Counted from the stretch's first letter, positions 42,992 to 52,302 are shown. The stretch: DNA of 64,000 nucleotides from Streptacidiphilus melanogenes (GCF_000787835.1 NZ_BBPP01000006.1:53924-117923), one strand, 5' to 3'. A program made the numbers and translations. The notes: a model not told the origin generated them from the sequence alone.

Positions 42992-44431
42992 TCAGCCGCC
43001 GAGTTCCGCGCCGAGGTGCTCGCGGATCAGCGCGCGGAGCTCGCCGCCGTCGATGAGCCGCAGGCTCGCGTGTTCGGCGGCGGCCAGGACCGCCTGCGGA
43101 TGGAAGCTGCCGGTCGTGGCCCAGATGCCCGCCTCCGCCTGCTCCTCCTCCATCACCTCGGCGACGTTGCGGACCGCCTCCTCGCCGACCACCGTGGGGC
43201 GTCGCGCGAGGCAGACGACGTGGGGGTGGTCGGCGAAGCCCACGCCGTCGCCGTGGGCTATCGCGAGCAGGCCGTCGCGGCCGACGAGCCGGGCGTCCCA
43301 GTCCGGCAGGCCCATCGCGGCGAACAACTCCGCCGCGAGGCCGGCGAACTCGCCGGGGGAGAGCTCCTCCGGAAGGGGCGCGGTCGGGCTGCTGACGCCG
43401 AAGGGGACGACGGGCGCGGGGGCGTAGGGGTCGACGGTGATCCGGCAGGGCAGCTCCCGGAGCCGGGCCGGCGCATCCGCGTGCTCGGTGGGGAGCAGGG
43501 TTCGCGCGTACAGGTCGTGGCGGCGCGCGTCGACGCTGAGCAGCGTCGTCTCCCCGGCCTCGGCGGTGACGACCCGTCCGTTCAGCACGACGCCGTCCAG
43601 GTGCGACTCGGTGTCGGCCGCGACGACGGCGTCCAGCGCGCGCAGGGCCAGGCGGGCGACCAGGAGCAGGTACCGCTCCACGCACTCCTCGCGCGGACGC
43701 GGCACCGGCTCGATGCCGCCCTCGGCGTCGTCCGACGAGACGCGGAAGGCCAGCGCGGGCGGGACGACGCCGACTCCGGGCAGGACCAGGTCGATCACGG
43801 CGGTCCTGGTGAGCGGCCGGTAGCCGACGCGGGCGGGGACCTCCAGGCCGGGGAGGCGTCCGGCGGCGGCGAGGGCGCGTTCCATCACCGACTCGACCGC
43901 GGCCGGCTCGCCGTCCTCGTAGGCGTGCCGGTACTCGACCAGGCGCTCGTTGTAGGCGCGCACCGCGTCGGCGCGCTCGCGCTCCTCGCGCTCGTAGGCG
44001 AGCCGGACCTCCTCGGCCCGGTCGCGCAGCGTTCGCTCCTGCTCGCGGTACTCACGCAGGGCGCGCTGGTGGGCGAGCCGGGCGGAGGCGAGGTTCTGCT
44101 GGTAGGCGGGGTCGAGCAGCGGCTGCCCGGAGCGGCCGACGGGCAGCTGGCCCGCGTCGGGCTCGAAGTCCGCCCAGCGCGGGGGTTCGGAGACGGCGGT
44201 CGGCGGCAGCGGGCGCGGCGTGTAATCGCGGCGCAGCGCCTCGAAGTCCACGGCGGGCGAGGGGTCGGCCGCGAGGTCCAGCAGTTCGTCGAGACGCTGC
44301 TCGGCGGCCTCCGCCACCTCGGTGTACTGCTGGGCCAGCACCGCCCGCCGACGCCCCGTCACTTCGCCGTCCCCTCCACCGCGCCGCCCACGCCACAAGG
44401 GACCAAGCATCTCATCGGCAAGTCTGTCCAT
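42992..44431 (-). CDS. Mrr-like restriction-endonuclease-fold protein with coiled coil
   Basis: 479-aa protein. The N-terminal third contains a long charged coiled coil (about residues 115-170: HQRALREYREQERTLRDRAEEVRLA...). A middle beta-rich domain follows. The C-terminal 110 residues resemble the Mrr nuclease fold: AAMGLPDWDARLVGRDG, ADHPHVVCLARR, VRNVAEVMEEEQAEAGIWATTGSF and LRLIDGGELRALI. The catalytic E/Q-x-K of active Mrr enzymes appears as C-L-A-R here, so nuclease activity is doubtful. I chose ATG 44431 (MDRLADEMLGPLWRGR). The open frame runs further upstream through the ArsR gene, but that part is shadow. Confidence 0.72.
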   Translation of the reverse strand: MDRLADEMLGPLWRGRRGGGDGEVTGRRRAVLAQQYTEVAEAAEQRLDELLDLAADPSPAVDFEALRRDYTPRPLPPTAVSEPPRWADFEPDAGQLPVGRSGQPLLDPAYQQNLASARLAHQRALREYREQERTLRDRAEEVRLAYEREERERADAVRAYNERLVEYRHAYEDGEPAAVESVMERALAAAGRLPGLEVPARVGYRPLTRTAVIDLVLPGVGVVPPALAFRVSSDDAEGGIEPVPRPREECVERYLLLVARLALRALDAVVAADTESHLDGVVLNGRVVTAEAGETTLLSVDARRHDLYARTLLPTEHADAPARLRELPCRITVDPYAPAPVVPFGVSSPTAPLPEELSPGEFAGLAAELFAAMGLPDWDARLVGRDGLLAIAHGDGVGFADHPHVVCLARRPTVVGEEAVRNVAEVMEEEQAEAGIWATTGSFHPQAVLAAAEHASLRLIDGGELRALIREHLGAELGG

Positions 44432-44499
44432 GTCCCCGATATGCCACACCGCGCGAGCCCACGGGCCGTCAGCGGGTGCTCCTCCCACCGTCTCCACGG

Positions 44500-45099
44500 T
44501 CACTCGTCGGGACGGTACATCGCCAGCATGACGTGCACCGGCACTCCGTCCGGGTCGTCGGGCTCCGCGTTGAGCTCGTCCATGAGCTGCCGCAACCGTG
44601 CCCGATAGGCCTCGGCGCGGTCGGCGGCGAGCCGGAAGTCGGCGATCATCACCATGGGCCGGCGCCGCTCGTCGGCGTCGTCGAGACGGACGCGCCCGGA
44701 GCGCAGCGCCCCGGCCAGCTCCCGCTCGAAAGAGGTCAGCGCCGAGTTGACGAGTTCGAGCGCGGCGTCGCGTTCGTCGCTCGCACCGGCGGCCGTGGAG
44801 GCGAGGAATCCCCGGCTCAGCTGGATCCGGCGCTGTGCGGCGGTGTAGCGCTGTTCCACGATCCCGGAGACGACCCGCGTCTCGGCCACGAGGATCAGCC
44901 CGGCCTCCTCCAGGTGCTTGAGGTGGCGGTACAGCTTGGTCTGCGGCTCCTTCAGCTCGCGGGCGAGCTCCTTGGCCGTCCAGGACCGGTCGCCGGGGGC
45001 CCCGCTCATCGCCTGGAGGATGCTGAGCCGGAGCGGGTCGGAGAGCGCTTTGAGCGTCTCCACGTCCTCCACGATGCGCACGTCCCGAACGTCGTCCAT
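44500..45099 (-). CDS. ArsR-type HTH transcriptional regulator
   Basis: 199-aa winged-helix regulator of the ArsR/HTH_20 type. The DNA-binding part is VETLKALSDPLRLSILQAM followed by KELARELKEPQTKLYRHLKHLEEAGLILV. The long C-terminal helical domain (to residue 199) exceeds simple ArsR sensors and has no Cys metal site, so the signal is probably an organic ligand. TGGAGG lies just before the ATG. It is divergent from an MFS exporter gene and shares a 108-bp gap containing a perfect palindrome, so it likely represses that exporter. Confidence 0.9.
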   Translation of the reverse strand: MDDVRDVRIVEDVETLKALSDPLRLSILQAMSGAPGDRSWTAKELARELKEPQTKLYRHLKHLEEAGLILVAETRVVSGIVEQRYTAAQRRIQLSRGFLASTAAGASDERDAALELVNSALTSFERELAGALRSGRVRLDDADERRRPMVMIADFRLAADRAEAYRARLRQLMDELNAEPDDPDGVPVHVMLAMYRPDE

Positions 45100-45147
45100 G
45101 CCTCCATCTTGCCAGGCGCTCACCGATGCGACACCATTCACGCCATA

Positions 45148-45177
45148 GTGAACGTAAGCGAACGCGAGAACGTTCAC
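45148..45177. promoter_or_regulatory. Palindrome in the ArsR/MFS divergent promoter
   Basis: GTGAACGT (45148-45155) and ACGTTCAC (45170-45177) form a perfect 8-bp inverted repeat with a 14-bp spacer that itself contains AAGCGAACGCGAGA. A plus-strand -10-like CATAGT (45144-45149) overlaps the left arm. This is the best candidate operator for the regulator encoded at 44500-45099. Confidence 0.65.
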
Positions 45178-45206
45178 GCCAGTCGACGGATCGGGGAGGG
45201 CCTGTC

Positions 45207-46499
45207 ATGACCGCAAGCACCATCGACGGCGACAACCGGGAGGAGACCGGGGCACCGGCGCCTCAGCAGTCCGCACTGCCCCCGCAGCCCCTGCAGCCCC
45301 CGCTGCGCCGCAACTGGCGCTTCCAGCTGCTGTGGATCGGCTCCGCCTCCGCGCTGACCGGGGTCACCGCCGCCGACGTCGCCTATCCCCTGGTCATCCT
45401 GGCGCTCACCGGTTCCCCGGCCTGGGCCGGGCTGTTCGGCGTGATCCAGGCCGCCGCCACGGTGCTGTGCGGCCTGCCCGCGGGCGTCCTGCTCGACCGC
45501 TGCGACCGCCGTCGCGTGCTCGTCGCCGCCGAGACGCTGCGCGTCGCGGCCACCGGCTCCGTCTTCCTGGTCGGCCTGCTCGGCACGCTGACGCTGCCTC
45601 ACCTCCTCCTGGTCGCCGCCGCGCTCGGCGCGGCACAGCCGCTCGGTGGTGCGGCGCGCATGCTGCTCGTCCGCGCCGTCGTCGCCCCCGAACAGCTGAC
45701 CGCCGCGCTGACCCAGGACGAACTTCGCGTCAGTCTCGCCGAGCTGGCCGGTCCGCCGCTGGGCGGCTTCCTCTACGGCCTCGGCCGCGCGGTGCCGTTC
45801 GTCTTCAGTGCGTTCGGCTTCGCCGTGTCCCTGCTCTGCGCCCTGATCGTGCGTCCGCAGCAACCGACGGCCACCGACCCGGGCGCCTCGTTGCGCACCG
45901 TCTTCGACGGCGTCCGCGCCCTGTGGCGGACACCGACCCTGCGCCTGGCGCTGCTGCTGGTCACCGCGTTGAACGCGTGCGGCGCTCCGCTCAGCCTCGC
46001 CGTCATCTACCGGCTCCGCGAGCAGCACACGCCCGCCTGGGCCATCGGCGCGGCGCTCGCCGGCTCAGCCGTCGGCGGCCTGGCCGGCGCCGCGCTGGTC
46101 GGTGTCCTGCACCGGAGGTTCCGTCCCGGCACGCTGCTGATCGGCATCGTCGGCCTGGAAGCCCCGGTCTTCGCCGCGCTCGGGGTCGTGCGCGGCCCGT
46201 GGGCGACGGGCGCACTGCTGCTCGCGGGCATGCTCGGCATCCCCGCCCTCAGCGTGCTGCTCGATGTCCTGATCTTCCGCCAGGTCCCCGACGCCCAGCG
46301 GGGTCGGACCATCACCGCGACGATGACCGTGGTCGGCCTCGGCATCCCGCTCGGCAGCGGCGCCGTCGGCCTGCTGCTCCAGTTCCTCGGCGGCACCGGC
46401 TGCCTGCTCCTGCTCGGGGCCGTGCTCTTCCTGGCCGCCCTGCGTGCTGCGGCCGTGCCGGAGCTGCGGCGCGCGGTCTGGCCGTCGCCCGCCGCATGA
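45207..46499 (+). CDS. MFS transporter (multidrug-efflux-like)
   Basis: 430-aa major facilitator with 12 predicted helices. The N-terminal cytoplasmic tail is Pro/Gln-rich, followed by LLWIGSASALTGVTAADVAYPLVILALTGSPAWAGLFGVIQAA. The loop 2-3 motif appears as AGVLLDRCDRRRVLVAAETLR, typical of MFS_3/enterobactin-exporter-like proteins. GGGGAGGG lies before the ATG. It is divergent from the ArsR-type regulator. The substrate is probably a toxic small molecule. A 10-bp-stem terminator starts one base after the stop. Confidence 0.93.
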   Translation: MTASTIDGDNREETGAPAPQQSALPPQPLQPPLRRNWRFQLLWIGSASALTGVTAADVAYPLVILALTGSPAWAGLFGVIQAAATVLCGLPAGVLLDRCDRRRVLVAAETLRVAATGSVFLVGLLGTLTLPHLLLVAAALGAAQPLGGAARMLLVRAVVAPEQLTAALTQDELRVSLAELAGPPLGGFLYGLGRAVPFVFSAFGFAVSLLCALIVRPQQPTATDPGASLRTVFDGVRALWRTPTLRLALLLVTALNACGAPLSLAVIYRLREQHTPAWAIGAALAGSAVGGLAGAALVGVLHRRFRPGTLLIGIVGLEAPVFAALGVVRGPWATGALLLAGMLGIPALSVLLDVLIFRQVPDAQRGRTITATMTVVGLGIPLGSGAVGLLLQFLGGTGCLLLLGAVLFLAALRAAAVPELRRAVWPSPAA

Positions 46500-46527
46500 C
46501 GGCCCCTCGGAGCGATGCGAGGGGCCG
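46500..46527 (+). terminator. Terminator after the MFS gene
   Basis: CGGCCCCTCG (46500-46509) and CGAGGGGCCG (46518-46527) form a perfect 10-bp stem with an 8-base loop, directly after the stop codon. Confidence 0.8.
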
Positions 46528-46596
46528 GCGCGGCCTATCGATCGAGGTCCGTGGGTAGGTCACCTGCGACGGACGGCTGTCGGAACGGGTGGCTGG

Positions 46597-47448
46597 ATGA
46601 TCGGCGATCTCTGGGTGCTGGTGACCTTGCTGGAGAACCCGGCCCGCAAAGGGGCCGAGGTCGATGAACCACGCCTGCTCGCGCTGACCGAGGCGGACAC
46701 CGCCGACGCCGATCGCGTGGACGGCCTGATCCCGGTCGACCGGGTCGAATGGGACGCCTGGCGGACCGCAGCCGCCGACTACCAGGCCGCCGTAGCGGAC
46801 GCCGCCCGATTGCTGGCCCTCGCGGAGCGACGCGCAGAGCGGGCCGCGGGCCGCCTGCTCCCGGGCGTCCGCCGCCGCGCCGCCCGTGCGGCCGAGAGCG
46901 CCTTCGAGGCGGCCGTCGCCGACTACGCCGGTGCGGTGCGCACGGCCACGACCGGCTACTGGCCGATCCACTGCGAGATCCGCCGCCGCCTCGATTCCCA
47001 GGCCGCCGCCCGCCGTTGGGTCGAGATCCGTTCCCGTTTCGCCGGGCGGGGCGCGGAACCCGTCTGGGGCTGGTCGCTGCGCGAGCTCGACGACGAGGAG
47101 GCCGCCGGGTCGGTGGAGCTGACGGTGTTCCGGTGGGACGGCGAACCGCCTACCGGTCCTGCCGACTTCGTCTCACCCGACCGCTTCGCCGCCCAGGACC
47201 TCGACCGTGAACTGCTGCGCCTCCGCGCCGAATGGACCGTCCGCCGCATCGTCTGGGACGAACCGGCTCGCCTCCGCGTCGAGCAGGAGAACGGCGGAGT
47301 CCCGTTCGCGCTGTGGTGGCGCGCGGTGACGGCCCGCGTCGACGCATCGGAGAAGGTGGTCCCGCCCCGTTCCGGCGACAGCGCGTTCGCCGCGCCGCCC
47401 GCCGAACCGGGCCGACGTCGCATCGAGGTCCTGCAACTGCCGGAGTGA
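46597..47448 (+). CDS. Hypothetical protein, unrecognised
   Basis: 283-aa soluble protein with strong GC3 coding bias. It begins MIGDLWVLVTLLENPARKGAEVDEP. The middle is helical and Ala/Arg-rich (LLALAERRAERAAGRLLPGVRRRAARAAES), possibly coiled coil. It is followed by a more globular part with several Trp (RRWVEIRSRF, PVWGWSLREL, VFRWDGEPPTGPADFV, VPFALWWRAV). No signal peptide or membrane span is visible. I do not recognise a family. ATG 46597 is the first plausible start after the MFS terminator; a bidirectional terminator follows. Confidence 0.75.
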   Translation: MIGDLWVLVTLLENPARKGAEVDEPRLLALTEADTADADRVDGLIPVDRVEWDAWRTAAADYQAAVADAARLLALAERRAERAAGRLLPGVRRRAARAAESAFEAAVADYAGAVRTATTGYWPIHCEIRRRLDSQAAARRWVEIRSRFAGRGAEPVWGWSLRELDDEEAAGSVELTVFRWDGEPPTGPADFVSPDRFAAQDLDRELLRLRAEWTVRRIVWDEPARLRVEQENGGVPFALWWRAVTARVDASEKVVPPRSGDSAFAAPPAEPGRRRIEVLQLPE

Positions 47449-47472
47449 GGCGGCGCCGACGCTCCTCACGGG

Positions 47473-47519
47473 GCAGCGCCCGTCTCGCGCCGACACGTCG
47501 GCCGGGAGACGGGCGCTGC
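47473..47519. terminator. Bidirectional terminator between convergent genes
   Basis: GCAGCGCCCGTCTC (47473-47486) and GAGACGGGCGCTGC (47506-47519) form a perfect 14-bp stem. An inner GCCGAC/GTCGGC pairing makes it longer. It serves the plus-strand hypothetical gene (stop 47448) and the minus-strand ABC exporter (stop 47557). Confidence 0.88.
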
Positions 47520-47556
47520 GTTGCGGTGCTGCGCGGTGCGACGGTTCGGACTGGAG

Positions 47557-50500
47557 TCAGCCGACCTTGGCCGTCTGCTCCTCCCCCACGAACGCGCGCC
47601 ACAGGCGGGCGTACGCGCCGTCCGCGGCGAGGAGTTCGGTGTGGGTGCCGTCCTCGACGACGCGGCCGTGGTCCATGACCACCACTCTGTCGGCGCGGGC
47701 CGCCGTGCTGAGGCGGTGGGCGATGACCACGGTGGTGCGGCGCTTGCCGCCGTGCCGGGCCAGACGGTCCGCGGCGCGGTTGACCGCGGCCTCGGTGGCC
47801 AGGTCCAGCGCCGCGGTCGCCTCGTCGAGCAGCAGCAGGTCCGGGTCGACCAGCTCGGCGCGCGCGAGGGCGATCAGCTGCCGCTGACCGGCCGACAGGT
47901 TCCGGCCCCGCTCGCTGACCCGGTAGAGGTAGCCGCCGTCCAGCCGGGCGATCATCTCGTGCGCGCCGACCGCCCGCGCCGCCGCCTCGACCTCGGCGTC
48001 GCTCGCGTCCGGCCGGCCGTAGGCGATCGCGTCCCGGATCGTCCCCGCGAACAGGTAGGCCTCCTGCGGGACGACACCCAGACGGTGCCGGTACCCGGCC
48101 AGGTCCATCTCGCGCACGTCGCGGCCGTCCACGCGGACCGCGCCTCCGGTGACGTCGTAGAACCGGGCCAGCAGCTTGACCAGCGTGGACTTGCCCGCGC
48201 CCGTCTCGCCGACCAGCGCGACGGTCTGACCGGCCGGAATGTGCAGGTCCACACCGGTGATCGCCTCGGGCTTCCGCCCCGGCTTCTTCGCGGAGGCGGC
48301 CACGATCGCGCCCGCGGCGAACGCGGGGGACGCGGTCGCGCCGGACAGGCTCGGGTCGGACAGGTTCGCGTCCGCGCCGAGGGCGTTGTAGGCGAAGCGC
48401 ACGTCGTCGAAGTGGATGTCGCCCGTCAGGCGACCCACGGCCTCCGGCTGCGCCGCCTGCGGGGTGGACGTCGGGGTGCGCAGCAGTTCCCGGATCCGGC
48501 TGAGTCCGACAGCGGCCTGCTGGTATCCGTCGAAGACCTGACTGAGCTGCTGCACCGGCGAGAAGAACAGGTCGATGTAGAGCAGGTAGGCCACCAGCGC
48601 GCCGGTCGTCAGCGTTCCCGCGTTGACCCGGTTGGCGCCGACGATCAGCACCAGGGCCGCCGCCACGCTGGAGAGCATCTGCACGAACGGGAAGTAGAGC
48701 GATATGTAGAGCTGCGCCCGGACGCGGGTGCGCCGGTAGTCGTCGCTGCGCTCGGCGAAGCGCGCCCGGTTGTGGTCCTCGCGCAGGAAGGCCTGCACGA
48801 TCCGCATGCCCGCGACGTTCTCCTGCAGGTCGGCGTTGACCGTGCTGACCTTCTCCCGGCCCAGCTGGTAGATCTTCGACGACTTCGAGCGGAAGACCAG
48901 GGTGGCCACGATCAGGACCGGCAGCACCGCGAAGACGTAGAGCGCGAGCCCCGCGTCGAGGACCAGCAGCACCACGAAGATGCCGAAGAACGTGAGCAGG
49001 CTGACCACGGCGGTGACCACGCCCGTCTGCAGGAAGGACGTGAGCGCGTCGACGTCCGTCGTCATGCGCGTCATGATCCGGCCGCCGAGCTCGCGCTCGT
49101 AGTAGTCGAGGCCGAGCCGCTGCAGGTGGGCGAAGATCTTCACGCGCAGCCCGTACAGCACACGCTCTCCGGTGCGGCCGCTGACCTGCGTCTCGGCGGT
49201 CTGCACCCCCCAGTCGGCGAGCACCACCGCGAGCGCGACCAGCGACACGAGCCCGACCGCGCCGGCCGCCCCCTTGCTGACGCCGTCGTCGATACCGCGA
49301 CGGATCAGGATCGGCAGCACGAGCGAGGCGATCGCGTCGAGGGTCACCAGGAGCAGTGCCAGCATCAGCGGGCCCCTGAACGGCGCCAGCATCCGGCGGA
49401 CGTTGAACATCGGGTCCGGCCTGCGGGCCTCGTCCAGGGGGATGGCCGGGGTCTCGTCGGCCGGCGGCAGGGCCGCGACCTTGGCCAGCAGCTCGGGCGT
49501 GGCGGCCATGGCGCCCATCGCCGCGTGCATGCCGCCGGGTCCGCCCATGTGTCCGCCGCCCGCGCCGGGGCGGTCCGCGGTCACCGGCGCGTCCGGGTCG
49601 GGTTCAGGATGGCGCTCGCGGTCCCACAGCGCGGGCGTCACGCCGCCGACTCGGGCGGCGGCGTCCACCCTGGTGAGCCCCGCTCCTTCGAGCCGAGCCC
49701 CGTCGAGCGGTGCGCCGTCCAGCTGAGCCCGCTCGGTCGTCGCGGCGGTGTTCCCGGCACCGTCGAGCTCCAGGTCGTCGAGCTCGAGCGCGGCGGCCGC
49801 CTCCGCCTCCAGCAACACGGCGTCGGCGGGCCGGATGTCGGTCAGCTCGTCGTCGGCCAGCTCGGCGGCCAGCAGCGAGTCGGTGAGCATCTGCGCAGCC
49901 GGATCGGCCTGACGGATGTCGGCCGCCATGGCGTCCGGGTCGGTCAGCAGCGAGCGGTAGAGCAGGCAGCGGGCGTCGAGCTCCTCGTGGGTGCCCAGGT
50001 CGACCAGACGCCCCTGGTCCAGCACGCCGATACGGTCGGCCAGCTGCAGCGTCGACCGCCGGTGCGCGACCAGCAGCGTGGTGCGGCCGGCCATCACCGT
50101 CCGCAGCGCCTCGTGGATCTCGGCCTCGACCTGCGCGTCGACGGCGGAGGTCGCATCGTCGAGCAGGAGGATGTGCGGGTCGGCCAGGATCGCCCGGGCA
50201 AGGGCGACACGCTGACGCTGACCGCCGGAGAGGGTCAGCCCCTGCTCGCCGACCACGGTGTCGTAGCCGTCGGGCAGCTCGCGGATGAAGCCGTCGGCCT
50301 GCGCGGCACGGGCGGCGGCGACGACCTCGTCGTCCGTGGCGTCCGGGCGGCCGTAGGCGATGTTGGTGCGCACGGACTCCGAGAAGAGGAAGCTGTCCTC
50401 GGGCACGATGCCGATCGCGGCGCGCAGCGACCGCAGCGTGAGGTCCCGCACGTCGTGGCCGTGCACGCGGACCGTACCGCTGCTCGCGTCGTAGAAGCGG

Positions 50501-51771
50501 GGCACGAGCATCCCCACCGTGGACTTGCCGGAGCCGGAGGCTCCGACGAGCGCGACGGTCTCACCGGCGCGCACGCTCAGGTTCAGCCCGCGCAGCACGG
50601 GTCCGGACGAGGAGGCATAGGCGAAGTCGACGTCCTCGAAGGAGACGGCGGGCAGGCCCGACCCGGCCCTCGCGAGTCCGTCGATGCTCTGTGCGGCCTC
50701 GAGCTGCGTGAGCTCGCCCAGGTCGAGGTCGGTCGCCGAGGCGCTTTCCTTGATCACCGGACGCTCGTCGATCAGCTGCAGGACGCGCTCCACGCTGGCG
50801 CGCGCCTGCTGCCCGACCGTCAGCAGCATGGTGAGCATCCGGACGGGGCCGGTCATCTGTGCGACATAGGTGGAGAAAGCGACGAAGGTGCCCAGCGTCA
50901 CCTGGCCGCGCACGGCCAGCCATCCGCCCAGGGCCAGCACCGCCACCTGGGCCAGGGCCGGGATCGCCTGCATCGCAGGGCTGTAGCGGGCGCTGAGCCG
51001 GATGCCGCGCAGGCGCCTGGCGTAGAGGCGGCGGCTGGCGGACTCGAGCCGGCCGAGCTCCTGCTCCTCCTGGCCGAAGCCCTTGACGACGCGGACGCCG
51101 GAGACCGCCCCGTCCACGACGCCGGCCACCCGGCCGGCCTCCTGCTGGGCGGACCAGGTCGCCGGGAAGAGCCGCTTGCGGCTGAGCGACGCGAACCACC
51201 ACAGCGCAGGGGCCATCGCCAGCGCGATCAGCGTCAGCATCGGCGACAGGAAGAACATCACCACGATGGAGAGCAGGAACATCAGCACGTTGCCGGTCAT
51301 CATCGGCAGCATGCTGAGCAGCCCGACGATCATCTGCAGGTCGGAGGTGGCCCGGCCGACGACCTGCCCGGTGTCGAGCCCGTCCTGCTTGACCCCGTCG
51401 AGCCGGGTCAGCGAGTCGAAGAGGTCCTGGCGCATGTCGTGCTGCACATCCATGGCCAGGCGTCCACCCCAGTAGCGGCGGACCATGGTCAGAACGAAGA
51501 CCGCGACCGCGGCGGCGACCAGCGCGATCGCCCAGGGGGCCAGCGAGCTGCTGTGGGTGGTGATGACGTCGTCGATGATGTGGCGCGGGATCAGCGGCAC
51601 GAGGGCGCTGATCGCCATGCCGACCAGCGAGGCGCCGAACGACAGAAGGACGTTGGTGCGGTAGCGCCAGGCATACCCGCTCAGCCGACGCACCCAGCCG
51701 GACCCGCGCTCGGCGCCGGAACCGGTGGAGGGGGCTGCGACTTCCCCCGGAGATTTATGAGCCTGAGACAT
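47557..51771 (-). CDS. Fused two-unit ABC exporter (TMD-NBD-TMD-NBD)
   Basis: 1404-aa full-length ABC exporter made by fusing two half transporters. TMD1 is about 30-320 and NBD1 has Walker A VGASGSGKST near 410, LSGGQRQR and Walker B ILLLDDATSAVD. A 190-residue linker follows. TMD2 is about 800-1080, and NBD2 has Walker A VGETGAGKST near 1187, LSAGQRQL and LLLLDEATAALD. NBD1 has Asp instead of the catalytic Glu, and NBD2 has a changed signature (LSAGQ). This is the asymmetric arrangement of heterodimeric exporters such as TM287/288 and BmrCD, with one degenerate ATP site. The linker is acidic, with LDGA-type repeats and a Gly/Met/His-rich patch. No Shine-Dalgarno is visible; a -10-like TAGTAT just upstream suggests a leaderless mRNA. 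The substrate is unknown. Confidence 0.94.
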   Translation of the reverse strand: MSQAHKSPGEVAAPSTGSGAERGSGWVRRLSGYAWRYRTNVLLSFGASLVGMAISALVPLIPRHIIDDVITTHSSSLAPWAIALVAAAVAVFVLTMVRRYWGGRLAMDVQHDMRQDLFDSLTRLDGVKQDGLDTGQVVGRATSDLQMIVGLLSMLPMMTGNVLMFLLSIVVMFFLSPMLTLIALAMAPALWWFASLSRKRLFPATWSAQQEAGRVAGVVDGAVSGVRVVKGFGQEEQELGRLESASRRLYARRLRGIRLSARYSPAMQAIPALAQVAVLALGGWLAVRGQVTLGTFVAFSTYVAQMTGPVRMLTMLLTVGQQARASVERVLQLIDERPVIKESASATDLDLGELTQLEAAQSIDGLARAGSGLPAVSFEDVDFAYASSSGPVLRGLNLSVRAGETVALVGASGSGKSTVGMLVPRFYDASSGTVRVHGHDVRDLTLRSLRAAIGIVPEDSFLFSESVRTNIAYGRPDATDDEVVAAARAAQADGFIRELPDGYDTVVGEQGLTLSGGQRQRVALARAILADPHILLLDDATSAVDAQVEAEIHEALRTVMAGRTTLLVAHRRSTLQLADRIGVLDQGRLVDLGTHEELDARCLLYRSLLTDPDAMAADIRQADPAAQMLTDSLLAAELADDELTDIRPADAVLLEAEAAAALELDDLELDGAGNTAATTERAQLDGAPLDGARLEGAGLTRVDAAARVGGVTPALWDRERHPEPDPDAPVTADRPGAGGGHMGGPGGMHAAMGAMAATPELLAKVAALPPADETPAIPLDEARRPDPMFNVRRMLAPFRGPLMLALLLVTLDAIASLVLPILIRRGIDDGVSKGAAGAVGLVSLVALAVVLADWGVQTAETQVSGRTGERVLYGLRVKIFAHLQRLGLDYYERELGGRIMTRMTTDVDALTSFLQTGVVTAVVSLLTFFGIFVVLLVLDAGLALYVFAVLPVLIVATLVFRSKSSKIYQLGREKVSTVNADLQENVAGMRIVQAFLREDHNRARFAERSDDYRRTRVRAQLYISLYFPFVQMLSSVAAALVLIVGANRVNAGTLTTGALVAYLLYIDLFFSPVQQLSQVFDGYQQAAVGLSRIRELLRTPTSTPQAAQPEAVGRLTGDIHFDDVRFAYNALGADANLSDPSLSGATASPAFAAGAIVAASAKKPGRKPEAITGVDLHIPAGQTVALVGETGAGKSTLVKLLARFYDVTGGAVRVDGRDVREMDLAGYRHRLGVVPQEAYLFAGTIRDAIAYGRPDASDAEVEAAARAVGAHEMIARLDGGYLYRVSERGRNLSAGQRQLIALARAELVDPDLLLLDEATAALDLATEAAVNRAADRLARHGGKRRTTVVIAHRLSTAARADRVVVMDHGRVVEDGTHTELLAADGAYARLWRAFVGEEQTAKVG

Positions 51772-51843
51772 ATTTAGCGATACTAATCTTCTCGTCGGTC
51801 AGCTGTCCATGCCACTTGAGGGGCTTACCCGCCCCCGCTCGAG

Positions 51844-52302
51844 TCACCAGCCACCCCAGCCGTAGACCCGCTCGACCGGGATCCGCACCACCAGGCGCCG
51901 ATCGGCCACCATCGCGGCGCGGTACTCGTCCCAGTCCGGATGCTCGCCCGCGATCCGCCGGTAGACGTCGACCAGCTCGTCGACGGTCGCGTCGTCGGCT
52001 TTCGCCGCGACCGGCGTGAGCTGCGCCGTGCCTTCGACGACGGCGTAGCCGCCGAAGTCGGGACGGGTGACATAGAGGCTCACCCGGGCGTCCCGCCGCA
52101 GGTTCGCCACCTTCGCACGGTCCGCGGTGGTGGAGAAGCGGATCACTCCGCCACCGTCCGCACGGCCGCCCGTGGTGCCGTCCGAGCCGGGGTCGAAGGT
52201 GATGCTGACGTTCGAGAGCTGCGGTCGACCGTCCCGCTTGAGGGTGACCACCGCTCCGGTCTGCGACCGCGCGACCAGATCCAGCAGGTCCTTGTTCGCC
52301 AT
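51844..52302 (-). CDS. PPOX-class F420-dependent oxidoreductase
   Basis: 152-aa split-barrel flavin-fold protein of the PPOX (pyridoxamine-phosphate-oxidase-like) class, in the subgroup that uses coenzyme F420. It starts MANKDLLDLVARSQTGAVVTLKRDGRPQLSNV. The cofactor region is RAKVANLRRDARVSLYV, and the protein ends RLVVRIPVERVYGWGGW. GGGAGGAC precedes the ATG on its strand. It reduces an unknown substrate, possibly a quinone or a xenobiotic. The next gene in its direction is the ABC exporter, 72 bp on. Confidence 0.9.
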   Translation of the reverse strand: MANKDLLDLVARSQTGAVVTLKRDGRPQLSNVSITFDPGSDGTTGGRADGGGVIRFSTTADRAKVANLRRDARVSLYVTRPDFGGYAVVEGTAQLTPVAAKADDATVDELVDVYRRIAGEHPDWDEYRAAMVADRRLVVRIPVERVYGWGGW

